Shown piece after piece: positions 1 through 8,366 of a stretch of DNA of 64,000 nt. The notes under the pieces are model-generated. The model was not told the origin of the DNA and searched no databases. It saw nothing but the letters and a program-made list of their open reading frames with translations. How positions within the stretch are numbered: position 1 is the first letter of the stretch; each line of letters opens with the position of its first letter. Made by a program: the position numbers and the translations under genes. This DNA is from Streptomyces sp. NBC_01460. Its GTDB lineage: Bacteria > Actinomycetota > Actinomycetes > Streptomycetales > Streptomycetaceae. The stretch lies in contig NZ_CP109473.1 in the NCBI RefSeq assembly GCF_036227405.1, positions 1,488,001 through 1,552,000 of the forward strand, in the 5' to 3' direction.

Positions 1-889
1 ATGCGAAGCCCATGCGGCTGTTCACGAAGCCCTGTTCGTACAGGTAACAGGTGTAGACGAGCGTCGCGTCGGCCGGTCCGCAGCTGCCGTTGCTGACGAT
101 GTAGGCCGATCCGAAGATCTGGAAGGAGTGGATGGTCTCCAGCAGGACGTTGAAGAACAGCACCGGCGAGATCATCGGCAGGGTGATGTGGAAGAACCTG
201 CGCCAGGGCCCGGCTCCGTCCACCTCGGCCGCCTCGTACAGCTCACGCGGGACCTGCTTGAGGCCGGCCAGGAAGATGACCATCGGCGCGCCGAACTGCC
301 AGACGGTGAGGGCGATCAGCGCGTAGATGATCATCGCGGGGTCGCCGATCCAGCCGCCGGCCTCGACGCCGAACACCTTCTGCGTACGGTCCACGAGCGC
401 GTCGTCCGAGAACAGCGCACGCCAGACGATGGCCGCCGAGACGCTCGCGCCGATCAGCGACGGGGCGTAGAAGGCCGCCCGGTAGAACGACTGGCCCCAC
501 CGCTTCTGGGCGAGCAGCATGGCGACGGCGAGCGCGGCGGCCAGCTTGACCGGGGTGCCGATCAGCACGTACCAGGAGGTGACCTTCACCGACTGGCGCC
601 AGCGGGGATCGGCGAACATGTCGGTGAAGTTCTGCAGGCCGATCCAGCGGGGCGCTTCGAACAGGTTGTACTCGGTGAACGACAGGTACAGCGAGAAGAC
701 CATCGGCCCGGCGATCAGGAACAGGAAGCCCGCGATCCAGGGCGACATGAACAGATAGCCGGCCAGGTTCTCGCGGCGGTCCGGCCGCTCGGCGGCGGGC
801 GGCGCGTTTCCTCCGGGACCGTTCCTCTTGGCGACGGAACGGTCGTCCCCGGGGGCGAGCACGCCCGGGGAGGTGTGGATGTGAGTCAC
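1..889 (-). CDS. Sugar ABC transporter permease (MalF/UgpA type), cut by the left edge
   Basis: This is an inner-membrane subunit of a carbohydrate importer. About 296 residues are visible, starting at a GTG (VTHIHTSPGV); the C-terminus lies outside the window. Several hydrophobic segments are present, the first being SPWIAGFLFLIAGPMVF. The EAA loop that contacts the ATPase is visible near residues 219-235 as EAAEVDGAGPWRRFF. It follows the solute-binding lipoprotein by 10 bases, so the two are co-transcribed. A second permease would be expected beyond the edge. The sugar cannot be read from the sequence. Confidence 0.9.
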   Translation of the reverse strand, partial: MTHIHTSPGVLAPGDDRSVAKRNGPGGNAPPAAERPDRRENLAGYLFMSPWIAGFLFLIAGPMVFSLYLSFTEYNLFEAPRWIGLQNFTDMFADPRWRQSVKVTSWYVLIGTPVKLAAALAVAMLLAQKRWGQSFYRAAFYAPSLIGASVSAAIVWRALFSDDALVDRTQKVFGVEAGGWIGDPAMIIYALIALTVWQFGAPMVIFLAGLKQVPRELYEAAEVDGAGPWRRFFHITLPMISPVLFFNVLLETIHSFQIFGSAYIVSNGSCGPADATLVYTCYLYEQGFVNSRMGFA

Positions 890-899
890 CAGGGTCCTC

Positions 900-2186
900 T
901 CAGTTCGAGGCGAGGGCGGTCTTCGCCTCGGAGAAGAACTGCTTCACGGCGTCCTTCGGCGAGGCCTTGCCCAGGGACAGGTCGGCACCGATGCGCAGGA
1001 AGGCCGCCTCGATGACGTCGGCGCCGGCCGGGTGCGGGGTGATGGGTTCCAGGACGCCGGCGTCCGCGATGGCGGTCTCGTACGCTCCGATCGCCTTGCT
1101 GGGGGCGTCGGAGGGCTCGTAGGCCTCGAACTGGGCGGTGGTGGCGGGCACTCCGCGGTCGTAGCCCATGATCCGGGCCACCTCGGGGTCGTGGGTCATG
1201 AAGCTGATGAAGGTCGCCACCTCGGCGGGGTGCTTGGTGCGGGCCGTGCCGCTGAGCATCAGCGAGCCCAGGTACTGGCCGGTCTTCTTGCCGTCGGTGC
1301 TGGGGATCGGCGCGAGGCCGTAGCTGCTCCCGCCCTCGGCGCTGTAGCGGACCGAGAAGTTGTCCCAGGTGAACTCGCCGGCGGACAGGCCCTTGGCGGT
1401 CGCCGAGGCGGGCTTGATCTGTTCCACCTTGCCGGGGTCGGCGTAGAGCCCGGACTTGACCCGCCCGAGCGCCTCGGTCCAGTAGGGCAGCAGCTCGGCC
1501 TCGCCGAAGCCCATGCCGTCCTCGGTGAAGAAGGCCTTGCCGTTCTGGCGGAGTATCAGGTCGTAGAGGTACATCACGCCGTGCGGCCCGGCGTCACCGG
1601 CGATCTTCTGGCCGCGCTTGATCTTCTCCAGACCGGCCAGCCAGTCGTCCCAGGTCCAGCCGATCTCGGGCGCGATGCCCGCCTTCTCGTACACCTTCTC
1701 GTCGATGACCAGGGCCATCGAGTTGCTGCCGACCGGGACGCCGAGCAGCTTGCCGTCGATCTCCGCGAACTTCTCCAGCCCGGAGCGGAATCCGCCGAGG
1801 TCGAGGTTGCCCTTCTCCGCCTGGGGCGTGAGGTCGAGGAGGACGTTCTTCGCCTCGTACTTGCGCAGGAACGTCACGGCGTTCTGGATGACGTCCGGGG
1901 GGTTGCCACCGGCCGCCTGGGTGTTGAACTTCTTCCAGAAGTCCGGGTACTGCTGGAAGTCCGTCTTCACCTTGATCTTCGGGTGCTTCTTCTCGAAGAG
2001 GGCGACGCAGCTCTGGACCTTCTTGGCCCGGTCGTCCGCGCCCCACCACGAGTGCCGGATGGTGACCGGACCGCCGGAGCCGCTGCCGCCCGAGCCGCAG
2101 CCCGCGGCGGTCAGCCCGAGACCGGCTGCCGAGAGGCCTGCCAGCTTCAGCAGCTGACGCCTGTCCATGCCGTTGTTCCGAGACAT
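900..2186 (-). CDS. Extracellular sugar-binding lipoprotein of an ABC importer
   Basis: A 428-residue family 1 solute-binding protein that should capture a sugar outside the membrane for the adjoining permease. The start at MSRNNGMDRR is chosen because GGGGGCGAG precedes it and a signal follows at once. That signal has twin arginines (MDRRQLLKLAG) and a lipobox LTAAGC, giving lipid-modified Cys30, so it is probably a Tat-exported lipoprotein. The body carries family features such as FNTQAAGGNPPDV and a C-terminal TAFLRIGADLSLGKA-like helix region. A LacI-type operator lies just upstream. Function is secure; substrate is unknown. Confidence 0.93.
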   Translation of the reverse strand: MSRNNGMDRRQLLKLAGLSAAGLGLTAAGCGSGGSGSGGPVTIRHSWWGADDRAKKVQSCVALFEKKHPKIKVKTDFQQYPDFWKKFNTQAAGGNPPDVIQNAVTFLRKYEAKNVLLDLTPQAEKGNLDLGGFRSGLEKFAEIDGKLLGVPVGSNSMALVIDEKVYEKAGIAPEIGWTWDDWLAGLEKIKRGQKIAGDAGPHGVMYLYDLILRQNGKAFFTEDGMGFGEAELLPYWTEALGRVKSGLYADPGKVEQIKPASATAKGLSAGEFTWDNFSVRYSAEGGSSYGLAPIPSTDGKKTGQYLGSLMLSGTARTKHPAEVATFISFMTHDPEVARIMGYDRGVPATTAQFEAYEPSDAPSKAIGAYETAIADAGVLEPITPHPAGADVIEAAFLRIGADLSLGKASPKDAVKQFFSEAKTALASN

Positions 2187-2206
2187 AGCTCGCCCCCACC
2201 GTTCGC

Positions 2207-2234
2207 ATTGAATCGTTTTAGAAAGCGCTTGCTG
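2207..2234. promoter_or_regulatory. Candidate LacI-family operator before the sugar ABC genes
   Basis: Two elements sit 20-50 bases before the lipoprotein start. ATTGAATCGTTTTA (2207-2220) matches ATTGAATTGTTTCA before the lacI-type gene at 4969-5988 in 12 of 14 positions. It is followed by the perfect palindrome AAGCGCTT (2223-2230) inside GAAAGCGCTTGC, close to the cre-like core bound by LacI/CcpA proteins. The shared element suggests the nearby repressor controls this importer; this is inference. Confidence 0.5.
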
Positions 2235-2417
2235 GGTCAAAGTAGGGAGCCGCACCGGGCACGTCAACGGTTAGGGCGAAATTTCGACGGTGTGACGACC
2301 GACCGAACAAGCGGAGCCGCGCGACGACCGGCCGGAGCGGCGGAGGCGGGGCGGAGTGAGGCGCGGAGGGCGACCGGCCGGAGAGTCGGCGGACGGCGAC
2401 GGGCGCACACGGATACG

Positions 2418-2458
2418 CCGATGGCCCGGAAGCTTCTCAGAAGCTTCCGGGCCATCGG
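2418..2458 (-). terminator. Strong hairpin after tRNA-Val(CAC)
   Basis: A perfect 19-bp stem (arms beginning CCGATGGCCCGGAAGC and ending CTTCCGGGCCATCGG) closes on a 3-base loop TCA, 8 bases past the tRNA 3' end. No T-run follows, as is usual in high-GC actinomycetes. By symmetry it could stop transcription in both directions. Confidence 0.75.
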
Positions 2459-2465
2459 TCCGGGG

Positions 2466-2537
2466 TGGGCGATACTGGGTTCGAACCAGTGACCCCTTCG
2501 GTGTGAACGAAGTGCTCTCCCACTGAGCTAATCGCCC
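2466..2537 (-). tRNA. tRNA-Val (anticodon CAC)
   Basis: All arms fold: acceptor GGGCGAT/ATCGCCC, D-stem GCTC/GAGC, anticodon stem CTTCG/CGAAG with loop TTCACAC, T-arm ACTGG-TTCGAAC-CCAGT. The anticodon CAC reads GTG valine codons. The terminal CCA is not fully encoded (ACC follows). A TAATGT -10-like hexamer lies about 14 bases upstream at 2551-2556 on the minus strand. Confidence 0.95.
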
Positions 2538-2612
2538 CGGCGCACCGCAAACATTACCCCATGTCAGCGGCGCCTCCGGACCATCACCTGGCCACCGGGC
2601 CACCGGCTCGCG

Positions 2613-3068
2613 TCACTGCTCGATCTTCCACGGCATCACGACGCCGAACTTCCAGACGTAGATCCCGACCAGCACCGCGATGATCACCAGCCCCACCGCG
2701 GTGAGGATGATGTTGCGCCGCCGGACCTTGGGGTCGAGAGCGCGCTGGGCGGCCTCCGTGACCTTGCGCCGGGTCCAGCGCAGGACGAGCTGCGCCCAGA
2801 CGAACTCGGTCGCCCAGATCGCCATGCCGCCGAAGATCACCAGCCATCCGGGGCCGGGCAGCGGCAGCATCACGACGCCCGCCCCGACCACGGCGAGGCC
2901 GACGAGGAAGATCCCCACCTGCCAGCTCAGATGCAGCACCCTCGACCCACGGATGAATCCGGGTGCGCGTGAACCCAGCTCCCGCTCCGTCGTGGCCTCG
3001 TCCCCCGCAGCGGGCCGGGAGGTCACCGTCGCGGCGACCTCTTCCCGCTCGTCACTCTCCGCGTTCAT
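2613..3068 (-). CDS. PGPGW / TIGR02611-type membrane protein
   Basis: A 151-residue membrane protein. After a hydrophilic N-terminus of about 45 residues come two close hydrophobic segments joined by the family hallmark LPLPGPGWLVIFGG, then a basic loop (RWTRRKVTEAAQRALD) and a third helix near the C-terminus (IILTAVGLVIIAVLVGIYVW). The start MNAESDEREE is preferred because upstream in-frame codons have no ribosome site. It lies divergent from ssgB, as I recall in other streptomycetes. Molecular function is unknown. Confidence 0.85.
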   Translation of the reverse strand: MNAESDEREEVAATVTSRPAAGDEATTERELGSRAPGFIRGSRVLHLSWQVGIFLVGLAVVGAGVVMLPLPGPGWLVIFGGMAIWATEFVWAQLVLRWTRRKVTEAAQRALDPKVRRRNIILTAVGLVIIAVLVGIYVWKFGVVMPWKIEQ

Positions 3069-3258
3069 GAATCCCAACCTACCGGAACGGCGATCGTCAC
3101 CGGAATGGACGCATGACCCAAAGTTACACACCGCTGGACGAGCGACCTGAAGCATCACAAATAGGTCAGAGGGGTTTACAACGCCACCGTAGGTGGCATG
3201 TCGATTTCGCCGACGTGCGAATCCCCGAGCGCACACTGAGCGAAAGGCCCTGGCGCTT

Positions 3259-3672
3259 ATGAACACCACGGTCAGCTGCGAGCTGCACCTGCGCCTCGTT
3301 GTGTCGAGCGAGTCCTCACTGCCTGTACCCGCGGGCCTGCGGTATGACACGGCCGATCCCTATGCCGTGCACGCCACCTTCCACACCGGAGCGGAGGAGA
3401 CGGTCGAATGGGTTTTCGCCCGTGACCTCCTTGCCGAGGGGCTGCACCGGCCCACCGGCACCGGAGACGTCCGCGTCTGGCCATCTCGAAGTCACGGCCA
3501 AGGCGTCGTCTGCATCGCACTGAGCTCCCCGGAGGGCGAAGCCCTGCTGGAAGCGCCGGCGAGGGCCCTGGAGTCGTTCCTGAAGAGGACCGACGCCGCG
3601 GTTCCGCCCGGCACCGAGCATCGTCACTTCGACCTCGATACGGAGCTCTCACACATCCTGGCCGAGAGCTGA
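3259..3672 (+). CDS. ssgB: Sporulation and cell-division protein SsgB
   Basis: A 137-residue cytosolic SsgA-like protein. I recognise the sequence (MNTTVSCELHLRLVVSSESS) as essentially the SsgB of S. coelicolor. In aerial hyphae SsgB is recruited by SsgA and in turn places FtsZ, starting sporulation septation. Length and sequence look complete, with the conserved core TVEWVFARDLL. The ATG at 3259 is preceded by GAAAGG about 11 bases upstream. The S. coelicolor gene is reported to depend on the stress sigma factor SigH; GTTT at 3174 followed 14 bases later by GGTGGC is only a poor match to that promoter type. A hairpin follows the stop. Confidence 0.97.
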   Translation: MNTTVSCELHLRLVVSSESSLPVPAGLRYDTADPYAVHATFHTGAEETVEWVFARDLLAEGLHRPTGTGDVRVWPSRSHGQGVVCIALSSPEGEALLEAPARALESFLKRTDAAVPPGTEHRHFDLDTELSHILAES

Positions 3673-3691
3673 GCCAGGCAGAGAGCTGCGG

Positions 3692-3720
3692 GACGCCGTC
3701 CGACTCGGGGAGACGGCGTC
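3692..3720 (+). terminator. Hairpin terminator after ssgB
   Basis: GACGCCGTC (3692-3700) and its exact complement GACGGCGTC (3712-3720) form a 9-bp stem with an 11-base loop, 20 bases after the ssgB stop. Confidence 0.6.
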
Positions 3721-4021
3721 GCGCGGACAACCTCATAGGGCAGACACCGGCGCCGTCGCCGCGGAACCCACCGCGGCGGCGGCGCCGGGGCGCGCGGCGG
3801 CCGGTCAGGCACGCACCACCCGCACCATGCGCCTCGCCCGCACCCCCGAGCCGCCTGCGGAGCCATCAGGAGGCACCACAGGCTCCGCCGGGGCCGCCCG
3901 GCCGGGAAAAGGGGGCGGGAGCCTCCCGTAAGCCCGCACCGGGCCCTGAGTGGCGTCGCCGAGCCAGTAGAGTCAGCCGCCATCGGCGGACGCCCGTCCG
4001 CCGGAGGCCAGGGAGCGAAGC
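3721..4021. other. Gene-free stretch between ssgB and the CGNR gene
   Basis: About 300 bases of very GC-rich DNA, with runs such as CGCGGCGGCGGCGCCGGGG and GGGAAAAGGGGGCGGGAG. No reading frame has a convincing start or protein pattern. The promoter of the downstream CGNR gene must lie here, but I cannot point to clear -35/-10 hexamers. Confidence 0.5.
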
Positions 4022-4579
4022 GTGCTGATCCCACACGACACCCGGATCGCCCTCGAAACGGTGGTCGATCTGGTGAACACCGCACCGGAGGAAGGCGCGG
4101 GCGACGGACTCGCGGAGCTCACCGCGCTCTACGCCTTCGCGGAGCGCCACCACATCAGTGGCGTCGGAACGCTCGGCGAGAAGGACCTGCGCGCCGTGCA
4201 CGACGTCCGGAGCAGGTTCGCCGAGATATTCGCGGCGCCCGACGCCCGTACCGCCGCCGATCTCGTGAACACCCTGGTGGCCGCCGCCGGCACCACCCCG
4301 CAGCTGACCGACCACGACGGCTACGACTGGCACGTCCACTACTTCGCCCCCGACGCCTCGATCGCCGACCACCTCGGGGCCGACTGCGGCATGGCCCTGG
4401 CCTTCATCGTGGTGGCGGGCGAGCAGGAGCGGCTGCGGCGCTGCGAGGCACCGGACTGCCGGGACGCCTTCGTCGACCTGTCGCGCAACCGCTCCCGCCG
4501 CTACTGCTCGAGCCGCACCTGCGGCAACCGGCTCCACGTCGCCGCCTACCGGGCCCGGCGCCGGGACGCGGCGCGCTGA
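4022..4579 (+). CDS. CGNR zinc-finger protein (ABATE-like N-domain)
   Basis: A 185-residue probable DNA-binding regulator. The last 45 residues hold the CGNR zinc finger: CEAPDC, then a basic stretch, then YCSSRTCGNRLHVAAYRARRR, giving four cysteines for one zinc and the family-defining CGNR. The N-terminal about 130 residues match the ABATE-type ligand or stress domain usually paired with it (ALETVVDLVNTAP). The start is GTG, with GGGAG 6 bases before it. The target is unknown. It converges on the small membrane protein gene at 4647. Confidence 0.9.
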   Translation: MLIPHDTRIALETVVDLVNTAPEEGAGDGLAELTALYAFAERHHISGVGTLGEKDLRAVHDVRSRFAEIFAAPDARTAADLVNTLVAAAGTTPQLTDHDGYDWHVHYFAPDASIADHLGADCGMALAFIVVAGEQERLRRCEAPDCRDAFVDLSRNRSRRYCSSRTCGNRLHVAAYRARRRDAAR

Positions 4580-4646
4580 CCGTGCGCACGCGAACCGGGC
4601 GGAGGGCGGCCCTGCGGTGCGGGGGGCTTCCGGGTACGACGGCCGC

Positions 4647-4802
4647 TCACAGGAGGAAGAGATCGTGCAGCGCGGCCATCAGCAGCAGGCCGCCGACCAC
4701 CGTCAGGAAGATCATCAACGGCGGCTGGGAAAGCGCGAAGAGGCAGCCACGCGGCTCTTCGGCAGGGGATGCGGGGGCCTCGCCCCGGTATGTGTCCACC
4801 AT
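4647..4802 (-). CDS. 51-residue single-pass membrane protein
   Basis: The frame runs MVDTYRGEAPASPAEEPRGC and then LFALSQPPLMIFLTVVGGLL ending in HDLFLL. A polar N-terminus is followed by one hydrophobic helix (about residues 28-44) and a very short tail. Third codon positions are nearly all G or C, which supports real coding. The ribosome site (ACGAG) is weak. It lies downstream of, and in the same direction as, the lacI-type gene, separated by a hairpin. No known domain; function unknown. Confidence 0.6.
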   Translation of the reverse strand: MVDTYRGEAPASPAEEPRGCLFALSQPPLMIFLTVVGGLLLMAALHDLFLL

Positions 4803-4937
4803 CTCGTAGTGATCATGACGCAGAGCGGACCCTGTTGGCGATCAACGGAGCCTTTCCCAGGGCCGGTTCACCCTCACCGGGACAGTCGGATTCGCTCCCC
4901 CGTCCGAACACCCCGCAGGCGTTCGCCCCGGGCGCCT

Positions 4938-4961
4938 GCCGCCGGACCATGGCCCGGCGGC
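4938..4961 (-). terminator. Hairpin after the lacI-type gene
   Basis: GCCGCCGG (4938-4945) pairs with CCGGCGGC (4954-4961) around an 8-base loop, starting 8 bases past the repressor stop codon. Confidence 0.5.
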
Positions 4962-4968
4962 CTCCGGG

Positions 4969-5988
4969 TCAGCGTGGGGCGGCGCTGGAGGCCCGTACGA
5001 CGAGTTCCGGCTGGAGGACGACGCTCCGGTGCCGGTGGCTGCCGTCCCCGTCGTCGGCCTCCTCCAGGAGGAGCTCCGCCGCCATCCTGCCCATCACCAC
5101 GGCGGGCTGCCGGACCGAGGTGAGGGGAACGGCGGCGGCCGCCGCGAATTCGATGTCGTCGTAACCGACGATGGCCACGTCCTGCGGCACCCGCACGCCT
5201 GCGGCGTACAGCGACTGCAGGACACCGAGGGCCAGCAGGTCGTTGGCGCAGAACACGGCGGTCGGCCTGGGCACGAGCCCGAGCAGCCGGGCTCCGGCGT
5301 CGCGGCCCGCGGCCACGTCCAGGCGGTCGGAGGGGATCTCGACGAGCGCCTCGGGGCCGAGCCCGGCCTCGGCGAGCGCGGCGAGGGCACCCTCGCGGCG
5401 GTCCCTGATCTGGTGGAGATCGCCGGGGCCGCTCACATAGGCGACGGAGCGGTGGCCGGCGGAGACGAGGTGCCCGACAGCGAGCATGCCACCGCGCACG
5501 TCGTCCACGGAGACGGCGCAGGTGTCGGTGGTCGCCGCCACCCGGTCGACCAGCACGTACGGGATCCGGTGGCGCGCGAAGGCCTCGAGGTTGCCGCCGG
5601 TGGCGTCCGCCGGGGTCACCAGCACCCCGCAGACCCGCTGCTCGGCGAAGAGCCCGAGGTATTCGGCCTCCTCCTCCTGGCTCTGACCGGTGTTGCACAC
5701 CATCACGCCGAGCCCGGCGTCGCGGGCGGCACGCTCGGCGCCACGGGCGATGTCGACGAAGAACGGGTTGCCCATGTCCAGCACCAGCAGGGCCATGATG
5801 CGGCTGCGGCCCGCCCTGAGCTGCCTGGCGGACTCACTGCGTACGTATCCGAGCTCCTCGATCGCCGCCAGCACACGGGCCCGGGTGTCGGGAAGCACCG
5901 CCTCGGGACGGTTGATCACATTGGAGACCGTGCCCACCGAGACTCCGGCCTGCCGGGCCACGTCCTTGATCCCTGCCACACGCCCCAC
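4969..5988 (-). CDS. LacI-family transcriptional repressor
   Basis: A 339-residue repressor. The N-terminal helix-turn-helix and hinge are typical: GIKDVARQAGVSVGTVSNVI (residues 6-25), hinge NRPEAVLPDTRARVLAAIEE. The rest is a periplasmic-binding-protein fold (MALLVLDMGNPFFVDIARGA) that binds a sugar effector. The start is GTG after GGACGA. Two palindromes lie upstream (6099-6118 and 6228-6241), consistent with autoregulation, and a related sequence precedes the sugar ABC genes, the likely regulon. The effector is unknown. Confidence 0.93.
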   Translation of the reverse strand: MGRVAGIKDVARQAGVSVGTVSNVINRPEAVLPDTRARVLAAIEELGYVRSESARQLRAGRSRIMALLVLDMGNPFFVDIARGAERAARDAGLGVMVCNTGQSQEEEAEYLGLFAEQRVCGVLVTPADATGGNLEAFARHRIPYVLVDRVAATTDTCAVSVDDVRGGMLAVGHLVSAGHRSVAYVSGPGDLHQIRDRREGALAALAEAGLGPEALVEIPSDRLDVAAGRDAGARLLGLVPRPTAVFCANDLLALGVLQSLYAAGVRVPQDVAIVGYDDIEFAAAAAVPLTSVRQPAVVMGRMAAELLLEEADDGDGSHRHRSVVLQPELVVRASSAAPR

Positions 5989-6098
5989 TCGTCCTGCCCC
6001 ACTGATGCGTTCGGCCCGCCGCGCGCCGGCGCCGGGTCCTGGTCCATGGACGGACGTCCGGCGTGGTCCGTCGCGCCGTCGCCCGGACCGCGCCCGCC

Positions 6099-6118
6099 GG
6101 ATTGAATTGTTTCAATCC
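6099..6118. promoter_or_regulatory. Operator-like inverted repeat before lacI
   Basis: GGATTGAA, a TTGT spacer, then TTCAATCC: a perfect 8-bp inverted repeat about 110 bases upstream of the lacI-type start. The core ATTGAATTGTTTCA resembles the element at 2207-2220 before the sugar importer. Confidence 0.55.
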
Positions 6119-6227
6119 GTTCGGGACGCTAACCGCATTCACGGGATACCGTCAAGATCGGAGCGACGCGACCCGAATATACCGAGGCGCGGGACGTCCG
6201 CGAGCGCTTCCACGCCCCGGCCTCGAC

Positions 6228-6241
6228 GTGAATCGATTCAC
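6228..6241. promoter_or_regulatory. 14-bp perfect palindrome GTGAATCGATTCAC
   Basis: A perfect palindrome of the TGAATCGATTCA type typical of LacI-family operators. It lies 240 bases before the repressor start and 47 bases past the stop of the upstream gene. Seventeen bases to its left an AGCGCTTCC half-site (6204-6212) recalls the AAGCGCTT palindrome before the sugar ABC operon. Confidence 0.5.
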
Positions 6242-6287
6242 ACCCTACGGCCCACTGCGGGGCGTAGGGACGGACGCGGGCGCCCCG

Positions 6288-6752
6288 TCAGAGCCCGTGC
6301 TTCTTCAGGATCGCCTCGATGTCGCTGAAGTCGTCACCCGGCTCGGCCGCCTGCCGCGGCTTCCTCCCGGATCCGTCCCGCGTCCTCGGCGCCGTCGCCC
6401 CGGCACCGGAGGTGAGGGAGGACGAGGAGGCCGCCGGTGCCACGGCGGCACCCTTCTCCGCGGCCCGCGCGGCCCTGCGCTCCTTGCGGGTGGTGCCGCT
6501 GCGGCGCTCGACGGCGCGCGTGGTCATGAAGAGCAGCCAGGCCACGGCCAGCAGGCCGAAGCCGAGCCAGACGCTCGGCTTGAAGGCGATGTCCGACACC
6601 CACTCGACGACGCCGGTCATCACCAGGCCGACCGGCACCAGCGCGTAGGCGGCGATCCGGGTCGCCGTGAGGAACCGCTTCCGGTACGCGGTGATCGCGG
6701 CGATGCCCAGACCGGCAGCCGACACCGCGGAACAGATGGTCTCGGCAAGCAT
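6288..6752 (-). CDS. Conserved membrane protein, two to three helices
   Basis: A 154-residue protein starting at MLAETICSAV. Hydrophobic segments lie near residues 1-20, 30-50 (IAAYALVPVGLVMTGVVEWV) and 58-75 (VWLGFGLLAVAWLLFM). A basic segment RKERRAARAAEKG, a low-complexity Ala/Ser/Thr linker and an acidic tail PGDDFSDIEAILKKHGL follow. Homologues are sometimes labelled cellulose synthase, but no glycosyltransferase motif (no DxD or QxxRW) is visible. Function unknown. Confidence 0.8.
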   Translation of the reverse strand: MLAETICSAVSAAGLGIAAITAYRKRFLTATRIAAYALVPVGLVMTGVVEWVSDIAFKPSVWLGFGLLAVAWLLFMTTRAVERRSGTTRKERRAARAAEKGAAVAPAASSSSLTSGAGATAPRTRDGSGRKPRQAAEPGDDFSDIEAILKKHGL

Positions 6753-6906
6753 CGGGGCCTCCAGCGGTCGGGATACGTCCCTTCCATCCTGCACCGGTCA
6801 CCCTCACAGGGGCCACGGTCCGGAACCACATCAGGGACATTTCAGGGCCGGCGTCCTCCCCAGGTGCCGATTGGGAAGCGCGGGTCCGGCCTGGAAGACT
6901 GGCCGC

Positions 6907-7422
6907 ATGAGCGATTCCCCCTCCTCGGCGCCGGTCGTCCTCGACCTCTGGTGCGAGCTCGAGTGCCCCGACTGCCACCGGGCCCTGTCCGACGTCCACG
7001 CCCTGCGCGCCCGCTACGGCGACCGGCTGGAGGTGCGGCTGCGCCACTTCCCGCTCGACAAGCACAAGCACGCGTACGCCGCGGCGCAGGCCGCCGAGGA
7101 GTCCCTCGTCCAGGGCGAGGGCTGGCCGTACATCGAGGCCGTGCTGGCCCGCACCGCCGACCTCGCCCGCGCGGGCGAGCCACTGCTGCTCGAAGTGGCG
7201 GGCGAACTGGGCCTGGACGCCGAGGAGTTCGACACGGCCCTCATCGACGGCCGGCACATGCTGATCGTGGACGCGGACCAGGCCGAGGGGAAGGCGATCG
7301 GTGTCACCGGGACGCCGACCTATGTGATCGGCGACGAGCGGCTGGACGGCGGGAAGAGCCAGGACGGGCTGCGCGAGCGCATCGAGGAGATCGCCGACCG
7401 CCTGCTCGCCGGCCAGGGCTGA
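6907..7422 (+). CDS. DsbA-family thioredoxin-fold protein
   Basis: A 171-residue protein with a thioredoxin fold. The redox motif CPDC is at residues 20-23 in WCELECPDCHRAL, and the cis-proline loop is visible as GVTGTPTYVIGDERL near residues 138-152. The helical insert between them is typical of DsbA/2-hydroxychromene isomerase relatives. No signal peptide or membrane helix is present, so it probably acts in the cytoplasm. It converges with the GNAT gene 19 bases away. The substrate is unknown. Confidence 0.88.
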   Translation: MSDSPSSAPVVLDLWCELECPDCHRALSDVHALRARYGDRLEVRLRHFPLDKHKHAYAAAQAAEESLVQGEGWPYIEAVLARTADLARAGEPLLLEVAGELGLDAEEFDTALIDGRHMLIVDADQAEGKAIGVTGTPTYVIGDERLDGGKSQDGLRERIEEIADRLLAGQG

Positions 7423-7441
7423 CCAGGGGCGTCCCGGCCGG

Positions 7442-8278
7442 CTAGAGCGGCTTGGCCAGGTTGTACTGCGTGATCTCGTAACCGAGCGACTCGTACAGCC
7501 TCAGCGCGGGCGTGTTGGTCGTGAAGACGTGCAGACCGAGCTCGCCGAGGCCCGCGTCGAGGGTGACGTCCTCCGCGAGGTGCATCAGCGCCCGGCCGTA
7601 GCCGCGCCCCCGGTGCTCCTCGCGCACCTCTACATCGAACACGTAACCGAGGTCGTCGCCGTCCGTCCTCTCGCGTCGGGCCACCCAGACGTAGCCGACG
7701 ACGACTCCGTCGTGGACGAGGACGTGGAAGTACATGCCGGGGGTGGCGAGGCCGTCCGGCAGGTTCGTGGCGTGGTCGCTCTCGGACTTGCGCCGGGCCT
7801 GCTCCTCCGGGACGCCGCGCTCCACCCACTCCTGTGTGTACGTCCCGACGCTGGTGGCCGCCCACGCGGCGTACTCCTGCTCCGTCATGGGGCGCCCGGT
7901 GACTCCCGCGGGGAGCGCGGGGGCGGTCCTCCGGAGGGTCTTCACCATGTTGCGGCTGCGCTCGGTGTAGCCGAGCACGGTCGCCAGGGACCGGGCGGCC
8001 TCGTTGCCCACCGGGGCCACCAGGCGGACCTGGGTGCACCCCCAGCCGCGCAGCACCTCCTCGGCGGCGAGCGCGGCGATGGTCCCGCGGCCGCGCCTGC
8101 GGTGGGGCTCCTCGATGCCGAGCGAGTGGAGTATGCCCGCCGAGGGGCCGAACGCCGGGTCGGTGGAGACGGAGACGGCTCCCACGGGCCGCCCGTTGTC
8201 GCACACGTCGTACGTGCGTTCCCTTACGCCGTCGGCGCCTTGCTGGACCGGCCCGGCCGGCCGGATGGTCGTGGTCAT
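7442..8278 (-). CDS. Double-domain GNAT acetyltransferase
   Basis: A 278-residue protein built of two GNAT halves. The N-terminal half has the acetyl-CoA loop RRRGRGTIAALAAEE (about residues 60-75). The C-terminal half has the stronger signature EEHRGRGYGRALMHLAED and the closing motif NTPALRLYESLGYEI. Only the C-terminal domain has the full consensus R/Q-x-x-G-x-G/A, so the N-terminal one may be degenerate. The acceptor is unknown. It lies alone, 88 bases from pabC. Confidence 0.9.
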   Translation of the reverse strand: MTTTIRPAGPVQQGADGVRERTYDVCDNGRPVGAVSVSTDPAFGPSAGILHSLGIEEPHRRRGRGTIAALAAEEVLRGWGCTQVRLVAPVGNEAARSLATVLGYTERSRNMVKTLRRTAPALPAGVTGRPMTEQEYAAWAATSVGTYTQEWVERGVPEEQARRKSESDHATNLPDGLATPGMYFHVLVHDGVVVGYVWVARRERTDGDDLGYVFDVEVREEHRGRGYGRALMHLAEDVTLDAGLGELGLHVFTTNTPALRLYESLGYEITQYNLAKPL

Positions 8279-8366
8279 CAGGGTGTTCTATCCGCTGGAC
8301 GGCGGGCCGTCACCCCTTTTACGGATTCCGGCCCACCCGCTCCCGCTGATTCCGGCCCGGGTCCGG

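Noticed and set aside
6288..6752. Cellulose synthase, a common label of homologues
   Set aside because: No glycosyltransferase motifs and far too short.
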